Shown here: in pieces, positions 1 through 8,367 of the stretch
Layout of the letters: every line of letters starts with the position of its first letter
Position numbering within the stretch: position 1 is the stretch's first letter
DNA from: Acholeplasmatales bacterium
GTDB taxonomy: Bacteria > Bacillota_I > Bacilli_A > Acholeplasmatales > Anaeroplasmataceae
Length of the DNA: 64,000 bases
Direction: 5' to 3'
Assembly: GCA_900767915.1 (NCBI GenBank)
Contig: CAAGAX010000060.1
Span: 62,001 to 126,000, forward strand
The notes under the pieces: generated by a model
Database searches by the model: none
Told to the model about the DNA's origin: nothing
What the model saw: the letters and a program-made list of their open reading frames with translations, nothing else
Translations under genes and position numbers: made by a program

Positions 1-449
1 GATACTAATAATTCATTATTATATTTATATCTATCTAATATATATTCCTTATCATCTAAAAGAGAAGTACTATACTTATAAATATATTTATTTAAAATAT
101 TACCATTATTATCATAACAATAAATAATAGATTTATCTAATTCCTTATTATCCTCTCTTATAATTCTACCTAAACAATCATAGCTATATCTATTAATTAA
201 TATACCATTTTTAAATACTCTATTAACATTTCCCATATTATCATAGCTATATTTATAATATTCGCCATCATTATAATAAATAGAAGAAGGAATATTACTA
301 CTATTACATCCATTTTTTAAATAGCTAATTCTATATCCTAAAATATCATTAATATTATAATTGACTAATCTATTATTAAGATCATATTTTTTATTAATAC
401 TATAATTATCTATATTTATATTACTTATATTTTCATTAGAAATATTTAT
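1..449 (-). CDS. YD-repeat (Rhs-like) protein, downstream part, runs off the window edge
   Basis: This is an open frame on the minus strand from about 449 down to base 1, without a stop and without its own plausible start. It is one base out of frame with the gene ending at 436, and the two frames overlap only in a 24-base stretch (438-461), so it is best read as the continuation of that gene after a frameshift. It encodes tandem tyrosine/aspartate repeats of the YD type, for example YSYDNMGNVNRV, YSYDCLGRIIRE and YCYDNNGNILNK. Such repeats form the beta-barrel shell of Rhs, wall-associated WapA-like and polymorphic-toxin proteins. Any C-terminal toxin lies outside the window. The repeat call is firm; whether the frameshift is real decay, programmed, or an assembly error cannot be decided here. 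Confidence 0.75.
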   Translation of the reverse strand, partial: MNISNENISNINIDNYSINKKYDLNNRLVNYNINDILGYRISYLKNGCNSSNIPSSIYYNDGEYYKYSYDNMGNVNRVFKNGILINRYSYDCLGRIIREDNKELDKSIIYCYDNNGNILNKYIYKYSTSLLDDKEYILDRYKYNNELLV

Positions 450-1305
450 AATTATAATCTAATTTCTTATTATTAACCTTAATTATTTTATTAATTAATA
501 ATCTCTTATTATAATTAAATATTTCACTAATTTTATTATTAATAATACTACCTAATAAATTATTATTATCATAATTATAAATTGTAGAGGTATTATTTAA
601 TTCATCTTTAATATCAATATTTATATTATAAGTAGTAATTAGATTCTTATAGTTTATAGTAATAGTATTAGAAGATACTATTTTAGGGTAATAATCATAA
701 CCATTAGTTATTTCATATTCACCATTAGGTGAATTAACTAATAATACTAAGCCTGTAGTATCAACTAAATCACCTATTTCATAATTAATATTTTTAGGTA
801 ATGTTTTTATTGATATATTAGTAGGAGTAATGATTTCTGCTGAAGCTTTATATATAACATCAATTGTAGTTGTATCCATAAATATAGCTGTACCATTTGT
901 TTTAACTATAATATTTATAGCATTTTGTTTTTTAAAAATATCAGTTAGATAAATATGAATTTTACCTGATAAATCATTAGTATAGCTAGATAATATTTCA
1001 TTATCTAATGAATAAATAGTTATATTAGTATTAGATGTTGGTTTAGTAATATATGGAATAATAAAATCTAATTTAGATATATTATCTAATGAATTTAAAT
1101 TTAAATAAGCTTTTAATTCATTAGAAGTAATGTTAAGAGTAATAGAATCTCTATTATATGTAATATTATTAGTATTTAAATTAATAGTATTAGTTAATGT
1201 TATAGTATTATCTTCTAATGTATTTTGAGTAATAATAGTATTAGTAATATTTAAATTATTATTTTTTAATGATTCTAAATATCTTTTAATTTTATTTTGA
1301 TCCAT
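436..1305 (-). CDS. N-terminal part of a YD-repeat surface protein with a bacterial Ig-like domain
   Basis: The 289-residue product is rich in Asn, Ile and Thr and predicted all-beta. Roughly residues 20-155 resemble the carbohydrate-binding-like/DNRLRE-type module found ahead of Rhs repeats in Firmicutes. Residues about 160-235 read as a bacterial Ig-like (Big_3) domain: the pattern YEIGDLVDTTGLVLLV, then NGYDYYP, then ITINY and a final TYNINI is typical. The frame ends at 436 just where YD repeats begin in the +1 frame, so the full protein was probably one long chain. The start at 1305 has AAGGGG eight bases upstream. It overlaps the end of the holin-like gene by 31 bases, suggesting coupled translation. 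No signal peptide is visible, so export may depend on the upstream membrane protein. Domain names are by pattern only. Confidence 0.6.
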   Translation of the reverse strand: MDQNKIKRYLESLKNNNLNITNTIITQNTLEDNTITLTNTINLNTNNITYNRDSITLNITSNELKAYLNLNSLDNISKLDFIIPYITKPTSNTNITIYSLDNEILSSYTNDLSGKIHIYLTDIFKKQNAINIIVKTNGTAIFMDTTTIDVIYKASAEIITPTNISIKTLPKNINYEIGDLVDTTGLVLLVNSPNGEYEITNGYDYYPKIVSSNTITINYKNLITTYNINIDIKDELNNTSTIYNYDNNNLLGSIINNKISEIFNYNKRLLINKIIKVNNKKLDYNYKYF

Positions 1306-1634
1306 TTTTTCCCCTTAGCATTAATATTTTTAGATAAAGATATAAGCTCTTCAATTTTAGAAGAAGCTTTTTCAACATCAAAACTAACCTTATTATCAAT
1401 AGATAGCTGATTGAGCTTAGTTAAAATATATTCTTTCTTTTCTATTCCTGAATAATTAGTAAATTCTTCAGCTATTTTCATTAAATCAATAATGGTATTA
1501 TATAAAACATTTTCATCAATAATTTTTTTATTTAGTTTCTTTGAATTAATGAATTTGAATAAAGATAAAGAAGTAGTAAATAATAGGCTTAACGTAGTAG
1601 CTAATAGAGATATTATTATTTTAATTTTATCCAT
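1275..1634 (-). CDS. holin-like small membrane protein (phage holin superfamily 6/LLH-like)
   Basis: This 119-residue protein has one N-terminal membrane segment (about residues 6-27, IIISLLATTLSLLFTTSLSL) followed by a charged soluble part. The part with IAEEFTNYSGIEKKEYILTKL and then an acidic helix (ASSKIEELISLS) and a lysine-rich tail resembles the LLH/superfamily 6 phage holins, where one membrane helix precedes a motif of the form AE..f.g..K..yv...L. The start at 1634 has AAAGGAA upstream at good spacing. Its 3' end overlaps the start of the YD-repeat gene. Holins permeabilise the membrane in phages and have been co-opted for releasing large toxins without signal peptides; that role here is an inference from the neighbour. 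Family assignment is by pattern and moderate. Confidence 0.55.
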   Translation of the reverse strand: MDKIKIIISLLATTLSLLFTTSLSLFKFINSKKLNKKIIDENVLYNTIIDLMKIAEEFTNYSGIEKKEYILTKLNQLSIDNKVSFDVEKASSKIEELISLSKNINAKGKKWIKIKLKDI

Positions 1635-1706
1635 TAAGTTAGATTCCTTTCTTTTATTCTAAAGATATATTTTAATTTAATTATATTATGTAAATTGATT
1701 TATCAA

Positions 1707-1730
1707 TTAAGGTGTGGATTCCAACCTTAA
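1707..1730. repeat. imperfect inverted repeat between divergent genes
   Basis: TTAAGGT and ACCTTAA form 7-bp arms, extended by TGG/CCA after a one-base bulge, with an ATT loop. It lies between the minus-strand holin-like gene and the plus-strand ligA promoter. There is no T-run, so an operator is as likely as a transcript hairpin. Confidence 0.4.
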
Positions 1731-1813
1731 TAGATTTAAGTCAATAGGATAGGGTAAATTAATTTTATTTAAAAATAAATAGATCTCACTTTGTAGTAAA
1801 TTAATGATAATAA

Positions 1814-1822
1814 TGGTATAAT
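1814..1822 (+). promoter_or_regulatory. extended -10 promoter of ligA-uvrA
   Basis: TGGTATAAT is a perfect -10 hexamer (1817-1822) with the TGn extension. The -35 region is weak (TAGTAA at 1794-1799, 17-base spacer). It sits 24 bases before the ligA start codon. Confidence 0.6.
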
Positions 1823-1846
1823 AATAACGATTATTTGGAGGTTTTT

Positions 1847-3826
1847 ATGGATGAATTAAGTAGAATAAATGAATTAAAGGAAATATTAAATCAAGCTTCT
1901 GTTGCATATTATGTCAATGATAATCCTATTATGGAGGATTATGAATATGATAAGCTTATGAATGAGCTTATTGATCTTGAGGGTAGATTCCCTGAATATA
2001 AAACCTCTGATTCTCCTACAAATAGAATTGGTGGAGAGGTATTATCAAAATTTGAAAAGGTAACACATGCTGTAAAAATGGCATCTTTAGCTGATGCGTT
2101 TAGTTTAGATGAATTAAAGGAATTTGATAATAGAGTTAAAATGGTTGCACCTAATGCTACATATTTATGTGAATTAAAGATTGACGGTTTATCAGTATCT
2201 TTAAAATATGAAAATGGATTATTAGTTCAAGGTGCTACTCGTGGAAATGGAACAATTGGAGAGAATATAACTCATAATGTTAAAACCATTAAGAGTATTC
2301 CCTTAAAATTAAAAAATCCATTAACTATTGAAGTTCGTGGAGAAATATATATGCCTAAAAAGAGCTTTATTGAGCTTAATTTAGAAAGAGAAGAAAATGA
2401 AGAGGAGTTATTTGCAAATTGTCGTAATGCTGCTGCTGGATCAGTTCGTCAGCTTGATAGTAGTATTGCTGCAAAAAGAAATCTAGATGCTTTTTTATAT
2501 TATAATTTAGATCAAAATGTTAAAACTCAAGAAGAAGCTTTAACAAGTATGAAAGATTTAGGATTTAAGGTTAATCCTTTATATCGTCATTGTAACACAA
2601 TGGATGAAGTATTTAGCTATATCGAAGAAATGGGTAAAAAAAGACCGGATTTACCATATGATATTGATGGAATTGTTATAAAGGTCAATGAGATTGATTT
2701 ACATGATATTATTGGTGAAACTGTAAAATACCCTAAGTGGGCTATTGCTTATAAATTTCCACCTGAAGAGGTTTCTACTAAGCTATTAGATATTTATTAT
2801 CAGGTTGGTAGAACTGGTGTTATTACACCTGTTGCATCATTTAAGCCTGTTTTTGTTCAAGGCTCTTTAATTAGTAAAGCTACATTACATAATGAGGATT
2901 ATATTATTCAAAAGGATATTCATATTAATGATATGATTATTATCCGTAAGGCTGGAGATGTTATTCCTGAGGTTGTTAGACCTCTAATAGAGGAAAGAGG
3001 AAATGATATCATTCCATTTAAAATGATTACTGAATGTCCATGCTGTAAAACTAAGCTTGTTAGAAAGAGTGGAGAAGTAGATTATTATTGTATAAATCCT
3101 AATTGTGAGGAAAAGATTATTAATAAGCTTATTCATTTTTCTAGTAAGCCAGCTTATAATATAGATTCTTTGGGAGATAAGATGTGTGAACAATTATATC
3201 AAGCAGGATTTATTAAAAATATTCCTGATATTTTTAAGCTAAAGAATTATTATGAAAAGCTAATATTATTACCTGGATTAGGTAAGAAGAGTATTGATAA
3301 TTTATTAGATTCTATTGAGGTCTCTAAGAGTAATAATTTAGATAGTCTTTTATTTGGTTTAGGTATTCGCCATTGTGGTGGAAAGGTTTCAAAAATAATT
3401 TGCAAAAAATTTAAAAATATGGATAACATAATGAATGCTAGCTATGATGATATTATTTCTATTGGTGATGTTGGTGATGTTATCGCAAGTGAATTAGTTA
3501 GCTATATGCATAATGAGGATAATATTAAACTTATTAATGAGCTTAGAGATTTAGGATTAAATATGGAATATCGTTATACTGAGGCAAAGGAAAGCTATTT
3601 TTCTAATAAGAAATGTGTTCTTACTGGTACTTTAGCTTCTATGGGTAGAAGTGATGCAAAGAAGATAATAGAATCATTAGGTGGAGCATTAACTGAATCT
3701 GTCAGTAAAAAAACTGATATATTGATTTTAGGTGAGAATCCTGGTAGTAAGTATGATAAAGCAAAGGCTTTAGGAATTTATATTATGGAGGAGCCTGAAT
3801 TCTTAGAGAAAATTAAGGAGAATTAA
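1847..3826 (+). CDS. ligA: NAD-dependent DNA ligase LigA
   Basis: LigA seals nicks in duplex DNA during replication and repair using NAD+. The 659-residue length is normal for the family. The adenylated lysine is in the KIDG motif (Lys111, CELKIDGLS). The order is as expected: adenylation domain with the YDIDGIVIKV motif, OB-fold (GRTGVITPVA, HNEDYI), a four-cysteine zinc finger (CPCC...YYCINPNC, about residues 400-423), helix-hairpin-helix region (LPGLGKKSIDNLL), and a C-terminal BRCT domain (about 585-659, GTLASMGRSDAKKIIESLGG). The start at 1847 is chosen because TGGAGG lies seven bases upstream; an in-frame TTG at 1835 overlaps that site and is unlikely. uvrA follows after one base, so the two form a repair operon. 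Confidence 0.97.
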   Translation: MDELSRINELKEILNQASVAYYVNDNPIMEDYEYDKLMNELIDLEGRFPEYKTSDSPTNRIGGEVLSKFEKVTHAVKMASLADAFSLDELKEFDNRVKMVAPNATYLCELKIDGLSVSLKYENGLLVQGATRGNGTIGENITHNVKTIKSIPLKLKNPLTIEVRGEIYMPKKSFIELNLEREENEEELFANCRNAAAGSVRQLDSSIAAKRNLDAFLYYNLDQNVKTQEEALTSMKDLGFKVNPLYRHCNTMDEVFSYIEEMGKKRPDLPYDIDGIVIKVNEIDLHDIIGETVKYPKWAIAYKFPPEEVSTKLLDIYYQVGRTGVITPVASFKPVFVQGSLISKATLHNEDYIIQKDIHINDMIIIRKAGDVIPEVVRPLIEERGNDIIPFKMITECPCCKTKLVRKSGEVDYYCINPNCEEKIINKLIHFSSKPAYNIDSLGDKMCEQLYQAGFIKNIPDIFKLKNYYEKLILLPGLGKKSIDNLLDSIEVSKSNNLDSLLFGLGIRHCGGKVSKIICKKFKNMDNIMNASYDDIISIGDVGDVIASELVSYMHNEDNIKLINELRDLGLNMEYRYTEAKESYFSNKKCVLTGTLASMGRSDAKKIIESLGGALTESVSKKTDILILGENPGSKYDKAKALGIYIMEEPEFLEKIKEN

Positions 3827-3827
3827 A

Positions 3828-6653
3828 ATGAATGATAAAATTATAATTAAGGGAGCAAGAGAAAATAATCTTAAGAATATTGATATTGAGCTTCCTAAGA
3901 ATAAGCTTATTGTTATGACGGGATTGTCTGGTAGTGGTAAATCATCATTGGCCTTTGATACAATTTATCAAGAGGGTCAAAGAAGATTTGTTGAATCATT
4001 ATCATCATTTGCTAGACAATTTATTGGTTCAAATGAAAAGCCTGATGTTGATTCTATTGAGGGGTTATCTCCAGCTATTTCAATAGATCAAAAATCAGCA
4101 AGCCATAACCCTCGTTCAACAGTAGGAACTGTAACAGAAATTTATGATTATTTAAGAGTCATTTTCGCAAGAGTAGGTACTCCCTTTTGTCCTACTCATA
4201 AAATTCCTATTTCATCTTTATCTATTGATCAAATAGTTGATAAGATTATGGAATATCCTGTTGGTTCAAGATTATATATTACATCTCCTGTTATTTTTAG
4301 ACAAAAGGGTGAGCATAAGGGAGTATTTGAAAAGTATTTAAAAAAAGGCTATACAAGAGCCTTAGTTGATAAGGAAATGGTAGAGCTTGAAGAGCCTATT
4401 AGTCTTGAAAGAACTAAAAAGCATGATATTTATATTGTTATTGAAAGATTAATGATGAAGGATGGAGTTAGAAGTAGAATTTTTGATGCGGTAGATTTGG
4501 CTGTAAAGGAATCTAATGGATATTGTGTTCTTTATTGTGATGGTAAAGAGGATTTTTATTCTACTATTCATGCTTGTCCTATGTGTGGATATAGCTTAGC
4601 TAATTTAGAGCCTAGATTATTTTCATTTAATAATCCATTAGGAGCTTGTCCTGATTGTAATGGATTAGGTAAAAAGCTTTCTGTTTCTCCTAGTTTAGTA
4701 ATAGATGAGGAAAAGACAATTAATAATAATGCGATTATTCCTTATAAAAATTGGGAAAAGGATAATTTAAGTAGATTAGAGCTAGAACAAACTTGTAAGC
4801 ATTATAAAATTGATATGAATAAGCCATTTAAGGATTTGACTGAAGATCAAAAGAAGGTTATTCTTTATGGTTCTACTGATTTAATTGATTTTAAGATGAA
4901 TTCATCTTCTGGTAGAAATCATGATAAAAAGGATTTCTTTGAAGGTGTTATTACTAATTTTGAAAGAAGATATGTAGAAACAAGCTCTGATTGGATTAGA
5001 GAATGGATTGAAGGATACATGGTAGAACGTACTTGTGATACATGCCATGGTAGAAGATTAAATGAGTCGGTATTAAATATTTTAATTAATGATAAAAGTA
5101 TTGCTGATGTATGTGAGATGAGTATTGAAGAATGCTATAATTGGTTTAATAATCTAGTTTTATCCCCTGAAAAAACTGAAATCGCAAAGCTTGCGATAAA
5201 GGAAATAAAGGATAGATTAAAGTTTTTAATTAATGTTGGACTTGAATATTTAACATTATCTCGAAGTGCTGATACATTATCTGGTGGAGAATCACAAAGA
5301 ATTAGATTGGCTACACAAATTGGATCTCAATTAACAGGAGTATTGTATGTATTAGATGAACCTTCAATTGGATTACATCAAAGAGATAATGATAGATTAA
5401 TTAAAACGCTAAAGGATATGAGAGATTTAGGTAATACCTTAATAGTTGTTGAGCATGATGAGGATACAATGAGAGCTTGTGATTATCTAGTTGATATAGG
5501 TCCAAAGGCCGGTATACATGGTGGAGAGGTAGTGGCTAAAGGTACTCCAGAAGAGGTTATGGCTAATCCTAATAGTATTACAGGAATGTATTTATCTGGT
5601 AAGCTAAAAATAGAAGTTCCTAAGGAAAGAAGAAAGCTTGATGGAAGATATTTAGAGGTTGTTGGCGCATCTCAAAACAATTTAAAAAATGTTAAGGTGA
5701 AATTTCCGCTTGGTGTTATTACTGTTGTTACAGGAGTATCTGGTAGTGGTAAATCATCTTTAGTAAATGAGGTACTATATAAAAATGCTTATGTAAAGCT
5801 ATATAAGAGTAAAAAGATAACTCCAGGTAAGGTTAAGGAAATTAAAGGATTAGATCAAATTGATAGAATAATTCAAATATCTCAACAGCCAATAGGTAGA
5901 ACTCCTCGTAGTAATCCTGCTACTTATACAGGAGTATTTGATGATATTAGAGAATTATTTAGTCAAACAACTGATGCCAAAATAAAAGGCTATGATAAAT
6001 CTAAATTTTCATTTAATGTAAAGGGTGGAAGATGTGAAGCCTGTGGTGGAGATGGTGTTAAGAGAATATCTATGCAATTCTTGCCTGATGTTTATGTTCC
6101 ATGTGAGGTATGTAAAGGAAAGAGATTCCAATCTGAAACTCTTGAAATAAAGTTTAAGGGAATGAGTATTGCAGATGTTTTAGATATGACTGTTGAGAAA
6201 GCATTAGAATTCTTTGATGCTTTCCCTAAGATTAAATCTAAGCTTCAAACATTATATGATGTTGGATTAGGATATATTAAGCTTGGTCAATCATCTACTA
6301 CATTATCTGGTGGTGAAGCTCAAAGAGTCAAGCTTGCCTTTGAATTACATTCAAAGATTACAGATAGAACATTATATTTATTAGATGAACCAACAACTGG
6401 TTTACATACTGATGATATTAAAAGATTAATGGAGGTAATTGGTAGAATTGCAGATCATCACGCTACAGTTATCATAATTGAGCACAATCTAGATGTTATA
6501 AAGCTTGCTGATTATATTGTAGATATGGGACCTGAAGGTGGTAATAAGGGTGGTACTGTTTTATATAGTGGTAGACCAGAGGGATTAGTTAATGTTAGTG
6601 AATCTTATACTGGTAAGTATTTGAAGCCTTTATTAGAAAAAAGTGTAGAATAA
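3828..6653 (+). CDS. uvrA: UvrABC excinuclease subunit A
   Basis: UvrA is the damage-sensing ATPase of nucleotide excision repair; it loads UvrB on lesions. The protein of 941 residues has the usual tandem ABC ATPase layout. Walker A motifs are GLSGSGKSS (about residue 32) and GVSGSGKSS (about 640); signatures are LSGGESQRIRLA (about 483) and LSGGEAQRVKLA (about 825); each is followed by a LDEP(S/T) Walker B. Zinc-binding CxxC pairs are present (CPMC...CPDC, CDTC, and CEAC...CEVC). AAGGAG precedes the ATG. Unlike most Bacilli, uvrB is not adjacent here; ligA is upstream instead. A strong hairpin follows the stop. Confidence 0.98.
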   Translation: MNDKIIIKGARENNLKNIDIELPKNKLIVMTGLSGSGKSSLAFDTIYQEGQRRFVESLSSFARQFIGSNEKPDVDSIEGLSPAISIDQKSASHNPRSTVGTVTEIYDYLRVIFARVGTPFCPTHKIPISSLSIDQIVDKIMEYPVGSRLYITSPVIFRQKGEHKGVFEKYLKKGYTRALVDKEMVELEEPISLERTKKHDIYIVIERLMMKDGVRSRIFDAVDLAVKESNGYCVLYCDGKEDFYSTIHACPMCGYSLANLEPRLFSFNNPLGACPDCNGLGKKLSVSPSLVIDEEKTINNNAIIPYKNWEKDNLSRLELEQTCKHYKIDMNKPFKDLTEDQKKVILYGSTDLIDFKMNSSSGRNHDKKDFFEGVITNFERRYVETSSDWIREWIEGYMVERTCDTCHGRRLNESVLNILINDKSIADVCEMSIEECYNWFNNLVLSPEKTEIAKLAIKEIKDRLKFLINVGLEYLTLSRSADTLSGGESQRIRLATQIGSQLTGVLYVLDEPSIGLHQRDNDRLIKTLKDMRDLGNTLIVVEHDEDTMRACDYLVDIGPKAGIHGGEVVAKGTPEEVMANPNSITGMYLSGKLKIEVPKERRKLDGRYLEVVGASQNNLKNVKVKFPLGVITVVTGVSGSGKSSLVNEVLYKNAYVKLYKSKKITPGKVKEIKGLDQIDRIIQISQQPIGRTPRSNPATYTGVFDDIRELFSQTTDAKIKGYDKSKFSFNVKGGRCEACGGDGVKRISMQFLPDVYVPCEVCKGKRFQSETLEIKFKGMSIADVLDMTVEKALEFFDAFPKIKSKLQTLYDVGLGYIKLGQSSTTLSGGEAQRVKLAFELHSKITDRTLYLLDEPTTGLHTDDIKRLMEVIGRIADHHATVIIIEHNLDVIKLADYIVDMGPEGGNKGGTVLYSGRPEGLVNVSESYTGKYLKPLLEKSVE

Positions 6654-6662
6654 TTAATATTA

Positions 6663-6724
6663 AAATATACCCTATAAAGTATAATCCGCTTTTTTTAAGT
6701 GTGTCTACTTTATAGGGTATATTT
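6663..6724 (+). terminator. 19-bp perfect inverted repeat after uvrA, probable terminator
   Basis: Left arm AAATATACCCTATAAAGTA (6663-6681) and its exact reverse complement (6706-6724) enclose a 24-base loop that itself has a run of seven T. T-rich sequence follows on the plus side. It is longer and more perfect than other terminators here. Confidence 0.6.
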
Positions 6725-6804
6725 ATTTTGATTATTTTTTTTATAAAAATGAAAAAAAGAATGGATTATATGTTTTTTGTAAATAATGTTAGTGATTCTT
6801 TGTG

Positions 6805-6833
6805 TTGAAAATTAGGTTCTATTAATATATAAT
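6805..6833 (+). promoter_or_regulatory. sigma-A promoter of the hprK operon
   Basis: TTGAAA (6805-6810), a 17-base spacer and TATAAT (6828-6833) lie 27 bases before the first gene of the group. Confidence 0.65.
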
Positions 6834-6859
6834 TAGATAACGAATGTGTGGTGATATAT

Positions 6860-7441
6860 GTGGCCAAAATAAATGAAAAGAAAAAAATAAACAAAGAAAA
6901 GCTAACTGAAAAAAGAATGGAATTAGAAAAGCAATTAAAGGAAAAGCTTGATATTGGTAAAGAAAAGGTTATTGATGAAACTGAGCTTATGGATTTATTA
7001 AATCTTATGGCTGAAATAGATAAGACAAAAACAACGCCATTTATTAGATTTTTAAGAATATTGAAAAAAGTATTTTTAAGCACCATGGTTCACATATTAG
7101 CTAATTCATTAGTAATGGCTTTATTTTCTTTTAATTTGGTTTTAGAAAATAGATTAATGCTTATTCCTATTATTATCGGATTATCATTAATATTTATGAT
7201 AGGAGATAATATTTTTGGATTATTTAAATTGAAAAATATAAAAAGAAAGATTTTATTATATTGTTTATATATTATAAATATTATTCTTTTATTCTTACTT
7301 ATGAATAAATATTATCCTGTATTTGAATTCTCTAGTATTTGGATTTTCTATGTTGTTAGTGAATTATTGACTGTTTTTTTACTTATAATCGCTATAGAAA
7401 AGGGAACTATAATGTTTAGTGGAGGTGGTCTAAATGAATGA
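6860..7441 (+). CDS. polytopic membrane protein of unknown function, first gene of hprK operon
   Basis: I do not recognise the family. With the GTG at 6860 the product has 193 residues; GGTGAT five bases upstream supports this start over the in-frame GTGs at 6848 and 6851. The first 65 residues are highly charged (Lys/Glu-rich, probably a coiled coil). At least four hydrophobic segments follow: about residues 76-95, 100-118, 129-146 and 158-180. It overlaps hprK by eight bases, so it is co-translated with it. In Bacillus subtilis the same slot between uvrA and hprK holds small proteins YvlB, YvlC and YvlD, some of them membrane proteins; this may be a functional counterpart, but no sequence similarity was established. 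Confidence 0.75.
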   Translation: MAKINEKKKINKEKLTEKRMELEKQLKEKLDIGKEKVIDETELMDLLNLMAEIDKTKTTPFIRFLRILKKVFLSTMVHILANSLVMALFSFNLVLENRLMLIPIIIGLSLIFMIGDNIFGLFKLKNIKRKILLYCLYIINIILLFLLMNKYYPVFEFSSIWIFYVVSELLTVFLLIIAIEKGTIMFSGGGLNE

Positions 7442-8366
7442 TTATGTTTATGTTGAAAGATTAGCACATGATAATAACTTAGTTTTATTAGCAGGTGAGG
7501 CTGGCTTAAAGGGTAAAATTTATAATGATATGATTTCTAGACCAGGTCTTGAATTTGCTGGATTTTTTGATTATTTTGACAGTAATAGATTAGTTTTAGT
7601 TGGTTCAAAGGATCATAGCTTTTTAAGTCTTCAAACAAAGGAAACTATTGAAAAAAATGTAGAGGAGATTTTCAAAAGAAAACCTCCTTGTTTAGTTTTT
7701 TCGAAGAATGTTAAAATACATCCATTTTTCTTTAAAATGGCTAAAAAATATGGTATTTGTGTTTTTAGATCCAATCTAAGAACAACTCCTACATCATCTA
7801 AGCTATATACTTATTTACAGGAATATTTAGCTGAAAGAATTTCTGTTCATGGAACATTAATGGATATTAATGGTATGGGTACATTAATAATAGGTAAGAG
7901 CGGAATAGGTAAATCAGAAACGGCTCTTGATTTAATTAAAAGAGGTCATCAATTAATAGCAGATGATCTTGTTGAAATTATTGAAAAGGAACCAGGAAAT
8001 TTAATAGGTAGTAGTCCTGAAATCTTAAGACGCTATATGGAGATAAGAGGTATAGGTATAGTTGATGTCATTGATATGTTTGGAGCTGGAGCCTTTAGAG
8101 AAAGAAAAAATATTAGATTAGTTGTTGAGCTTGAGGCTTGGGATAATAGTAAATATTATGATAGGTTAGGCTTAGAAAGTCAGCATATGAAATATTTTAA
8201 TACTGAAATTACAAAGATCACTATTCCTGTTTTACCTGGTAGAACTGTTTCTTTATTAGTTGAGTCTGCAGCAATGAATGAAAAGCTTAAGTATTTAGGT
8301 CATTTTGCTGCTCAAGACTTTATTAATAAGGTAGACAATAAGGCTTCTAAAGCTGAGGAGGATTAA
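7434..8366 (+). CDS. hprK: HPr kinase/phosphorylase
   Basis: HprK/P phosphorylates HPr of the PTS on Ser46 and reverses this by phosphorolysis, releasing pyrophosphate; it controls carbon catabolite repression in Firmicutes. The 310-residue length is standard. The C-terminal kinase domain has the P-loop GKSGIGKSE (about residue 152), the preceding catalytic region VHGTLMDI (His near 138), and the family signature MEIRGIGIVDV (about 202-212). The N-terminal domain spans about 1-130. It starts inside the preceding membrane protein gene and lies one base before the lgt-ppaX fusion, so kinase and the enzyme that consumes its pyrophosphate are made from one transcript. Confidence 0.96.
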   Translation: MNDYVYVERLAHDNNLVLLAGEAGLKGKIYNDMISRPGLEFAGFFDYFDSNRLVLVGSKDHSFLSLQTKETIEKNVEEIFKRKPPCLVFSKNVKIHPFFFKMAKKYGICVFRSNLRTTPTSSKLYTYLQEYLAERISVHGTLMDINGMGTLIIGKSGIGKSETALDLIKRGHQLIADDLVEIIEKEPGNLIGSSPEILRRYMEIRGIGIVDVIDMFGAGAFRERKNIRLVVELEAWDNSKYYDRLGLESQHMKYFNTEITKITIPVLPGRTVSLLVESAAMNEKLKYLGHFAAQDFINKVDNKASKAEED

Positions 8367-8367
8367 A

